A stretch of 64,000 bases of DNA. Origin: an uncultured Aquimarina sp. (lineage in GTDB: Bacteria; Bacteroidota; Bacteroidia; Flavobacteriales; Flavobacteriaceae). Each line of letters begins with the position of its first letter. The stretch's first letter is position 1. This document shows, in pieces, positions 63,250 through 64,000 of this stretch. A program made the translations under genes and the position numbers. The stretch lies in the NCBI GenBank assembly GCA_947498775.1, contig CANMLL010000002.1:279626-343625 (forward strand), given 5' to 3'. Below the pieces are notes generated by a model. That model saw only the letters and a list, made by a program, of their open reading frames with translations, was not told where the DNA came from and did no database searches.

Positions 63250-64000
63250 CTACGGTGTACCCACATCTTTAGCCAATTCCATTCCCTCGATGATATAGCC
63301 TAATCGTTCCATTCCCCTTACCAAGGTTATTACTCCTGGTGGTCCTTGTGAGTCATATCCTTTCCATCCACCTAGCCTTCCTACGATCCAAGCCGCCCAT
63401 TTGGTCCTTCTAGGGTCATTGTGGTTTTGGAGTTTCTTGGTCTTGCCCTGTAGTTTGGTGTTCATTAATTCAAGGGCTTTTACTTGGTCAGGATCAAACA
63501 CTTCTTCAATAGGTTGCCCTTCATCAGTAGCGTAGGCAATATTCATTTGAAGGATTTTTAGTACGGCAACCATTTGTAGGATAACCAATTTACGGATGGC
63601 CCAACCACTTTCCAATTCTGTGGACTCAATACCGAAGCCTTGTTTTTTCAATATCCTGAAGAGTTGTTCGATATACCACCTGGCGCTATAGTAATCAACT
63701 ATTTGCAGGGCTTCTTCAAAGCTTTCTACTTGATGGGTGGTCAACAATTTCCAGTGGATAGGGTTTTTGGTCTCCCCAATTTCTTTGACACTGACACAAG
63801 ACAGCTCAAAGGTTTCTGCATAGCCTTGTTTGTTCAGGTTTGCAGGGCGTTGTATCTGGCACTTGCATAGCCGTAGTTCAATGGTGGCCTCACGTTTGTA
63901 CTGGTCTTTACGGCTATCGGTGGGGAGCTCAACAGTATAGATGCCCAGTACTGGCCTTTCCTCGACTTCCTTGTAGAGATCTTTGCCGCCTGCTATCTTA
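63250..64000 (-). CDS. IS4-family transposase, C-terminal part (continues past window)
   Basis: The minus-strand frame stays open to base 64000, so the N-terminus is outside the window; the TTG at 63747 is only an internal Leu. The classic IS4 signature Y-(2)-R-(3)-E-(6)-K is present in YSARWYIEQLFRILK. The GC content is higher than that of neighbouring genes, a sign of recent transfer. It marks an insertion element whose left end lies in about 63110-63250. Confidence 0.9.
   Translation of the reverse strand, partial: KIAGGKDLYKEVEERPVLGIYTVELPTDSRKDQYKREATIELRLCKCQIQRPANLNKQGYAETFELSCVSVKEIGETKNPIHWKLLTTHQVESFEEALQIVDYYSARWYIEQLFRILKKQGFGIESTELESGWAIRKLVILQMVAVLKILQMNIAYATDEGQPIEEVFDPDQVKALELMNTKLQGKTKKLQNHNDPRRTKWAAWIVGRLGGWKGYDSQGPPGVITLVRGMERLGYIIEGMELAKDVGTP

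Overview
The window looks like the chromosome of a marine member of the Flavobacteriaceae (Bacteroidota). The DNA is AT-rich. The proteins are lineage-typical: a TonB-dependent receptor with an STN domain next to FecR and a divergent ECF sigma factor, C-terminal type IX secretion (T9SS) sorting domains, a GLPGLI protein, a LETM1-related biofilm-associated protein, 2TM-domain proteins and TAnnTTTG-type -7 boxes. An Aquimarina-like genus is my inference only. No rRNA, tRNA or CRISPR array was seen.

Layout. 1-7.9 kb: the 3' end of a hybrid histidine kinase, a DUF1853 protein, an AAA+/VWA pair on the minus strand, an M28 peptidase, an exported serine hydrolase and a small secreted protein. 7.9-17.2 kb: an ECF sigma factor, FecR and TonB receptor followed by two carboxylate transporters, a fluoroacetate-dehalogenase-like hydrolase and a D-malate/tartrate dehydrogenase. 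This reads as one uptake and catabolic unit. 17.3-24.4 kb: a four-gene envelope operon (metallo-hydrolase, BNR/VPS10-like protein, S9 peptidase, DUF2490). 24.6-31.9 kb: a small double-glycine peptide gene, an alpha/beta-hydrolase-OsmC fusion, a Cys-rich lipoprotein, a VOC protein, a large secreted phosphatase and a membrane protein. 32.1-39.1 kb: an M36 peptidase, a YdeI-like protein, two exported superoxide dismutases and a LETM1-related protein.

39.1-45.3 kb: a MITE-like palindrome, a sigma factor with a membrane partner, a BLUF photoreceptor, a LytTR protein, a cluster of tiny membrane peptides with strong hairpins, NDH-2 and a GLPGLI protein. 45.7-52.7 kb: a co-directional run of TonB receptor, DUF2141, TPR-like protein, a LytS-type kinase ending in a 2TM domain, three free 2TM proteins, a four-helix-bundle (IVS) gene and a LytTR regulator. 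52.7-55.3 kb: an acyltransferase, a NUDIX hydrolase, a cyclophilin and a second double-glycine peptide. 55.4-62.4 kb: the RDD / SpoIIM / DUF4129 / DUF4350 / MoxR / DUF58 cluster. 62.5-64 kb: a second copy of a dispersed repeat, a GNAT acetyltransferase and a less AT-rich IS4-family transposase cut by the window end.

Most notable candidates: two orphan peptide genes (51 and 53 codons) with double-glycine leaders; the sigma/TonB-controlled cluster combining a dehalogenase-like enzyme with D-malate dehydrogenase; the 2TM-domain array wired to a LytS/LytTR pair; an 11-bp dyad that buries a GTG start codon; and two repeat families.
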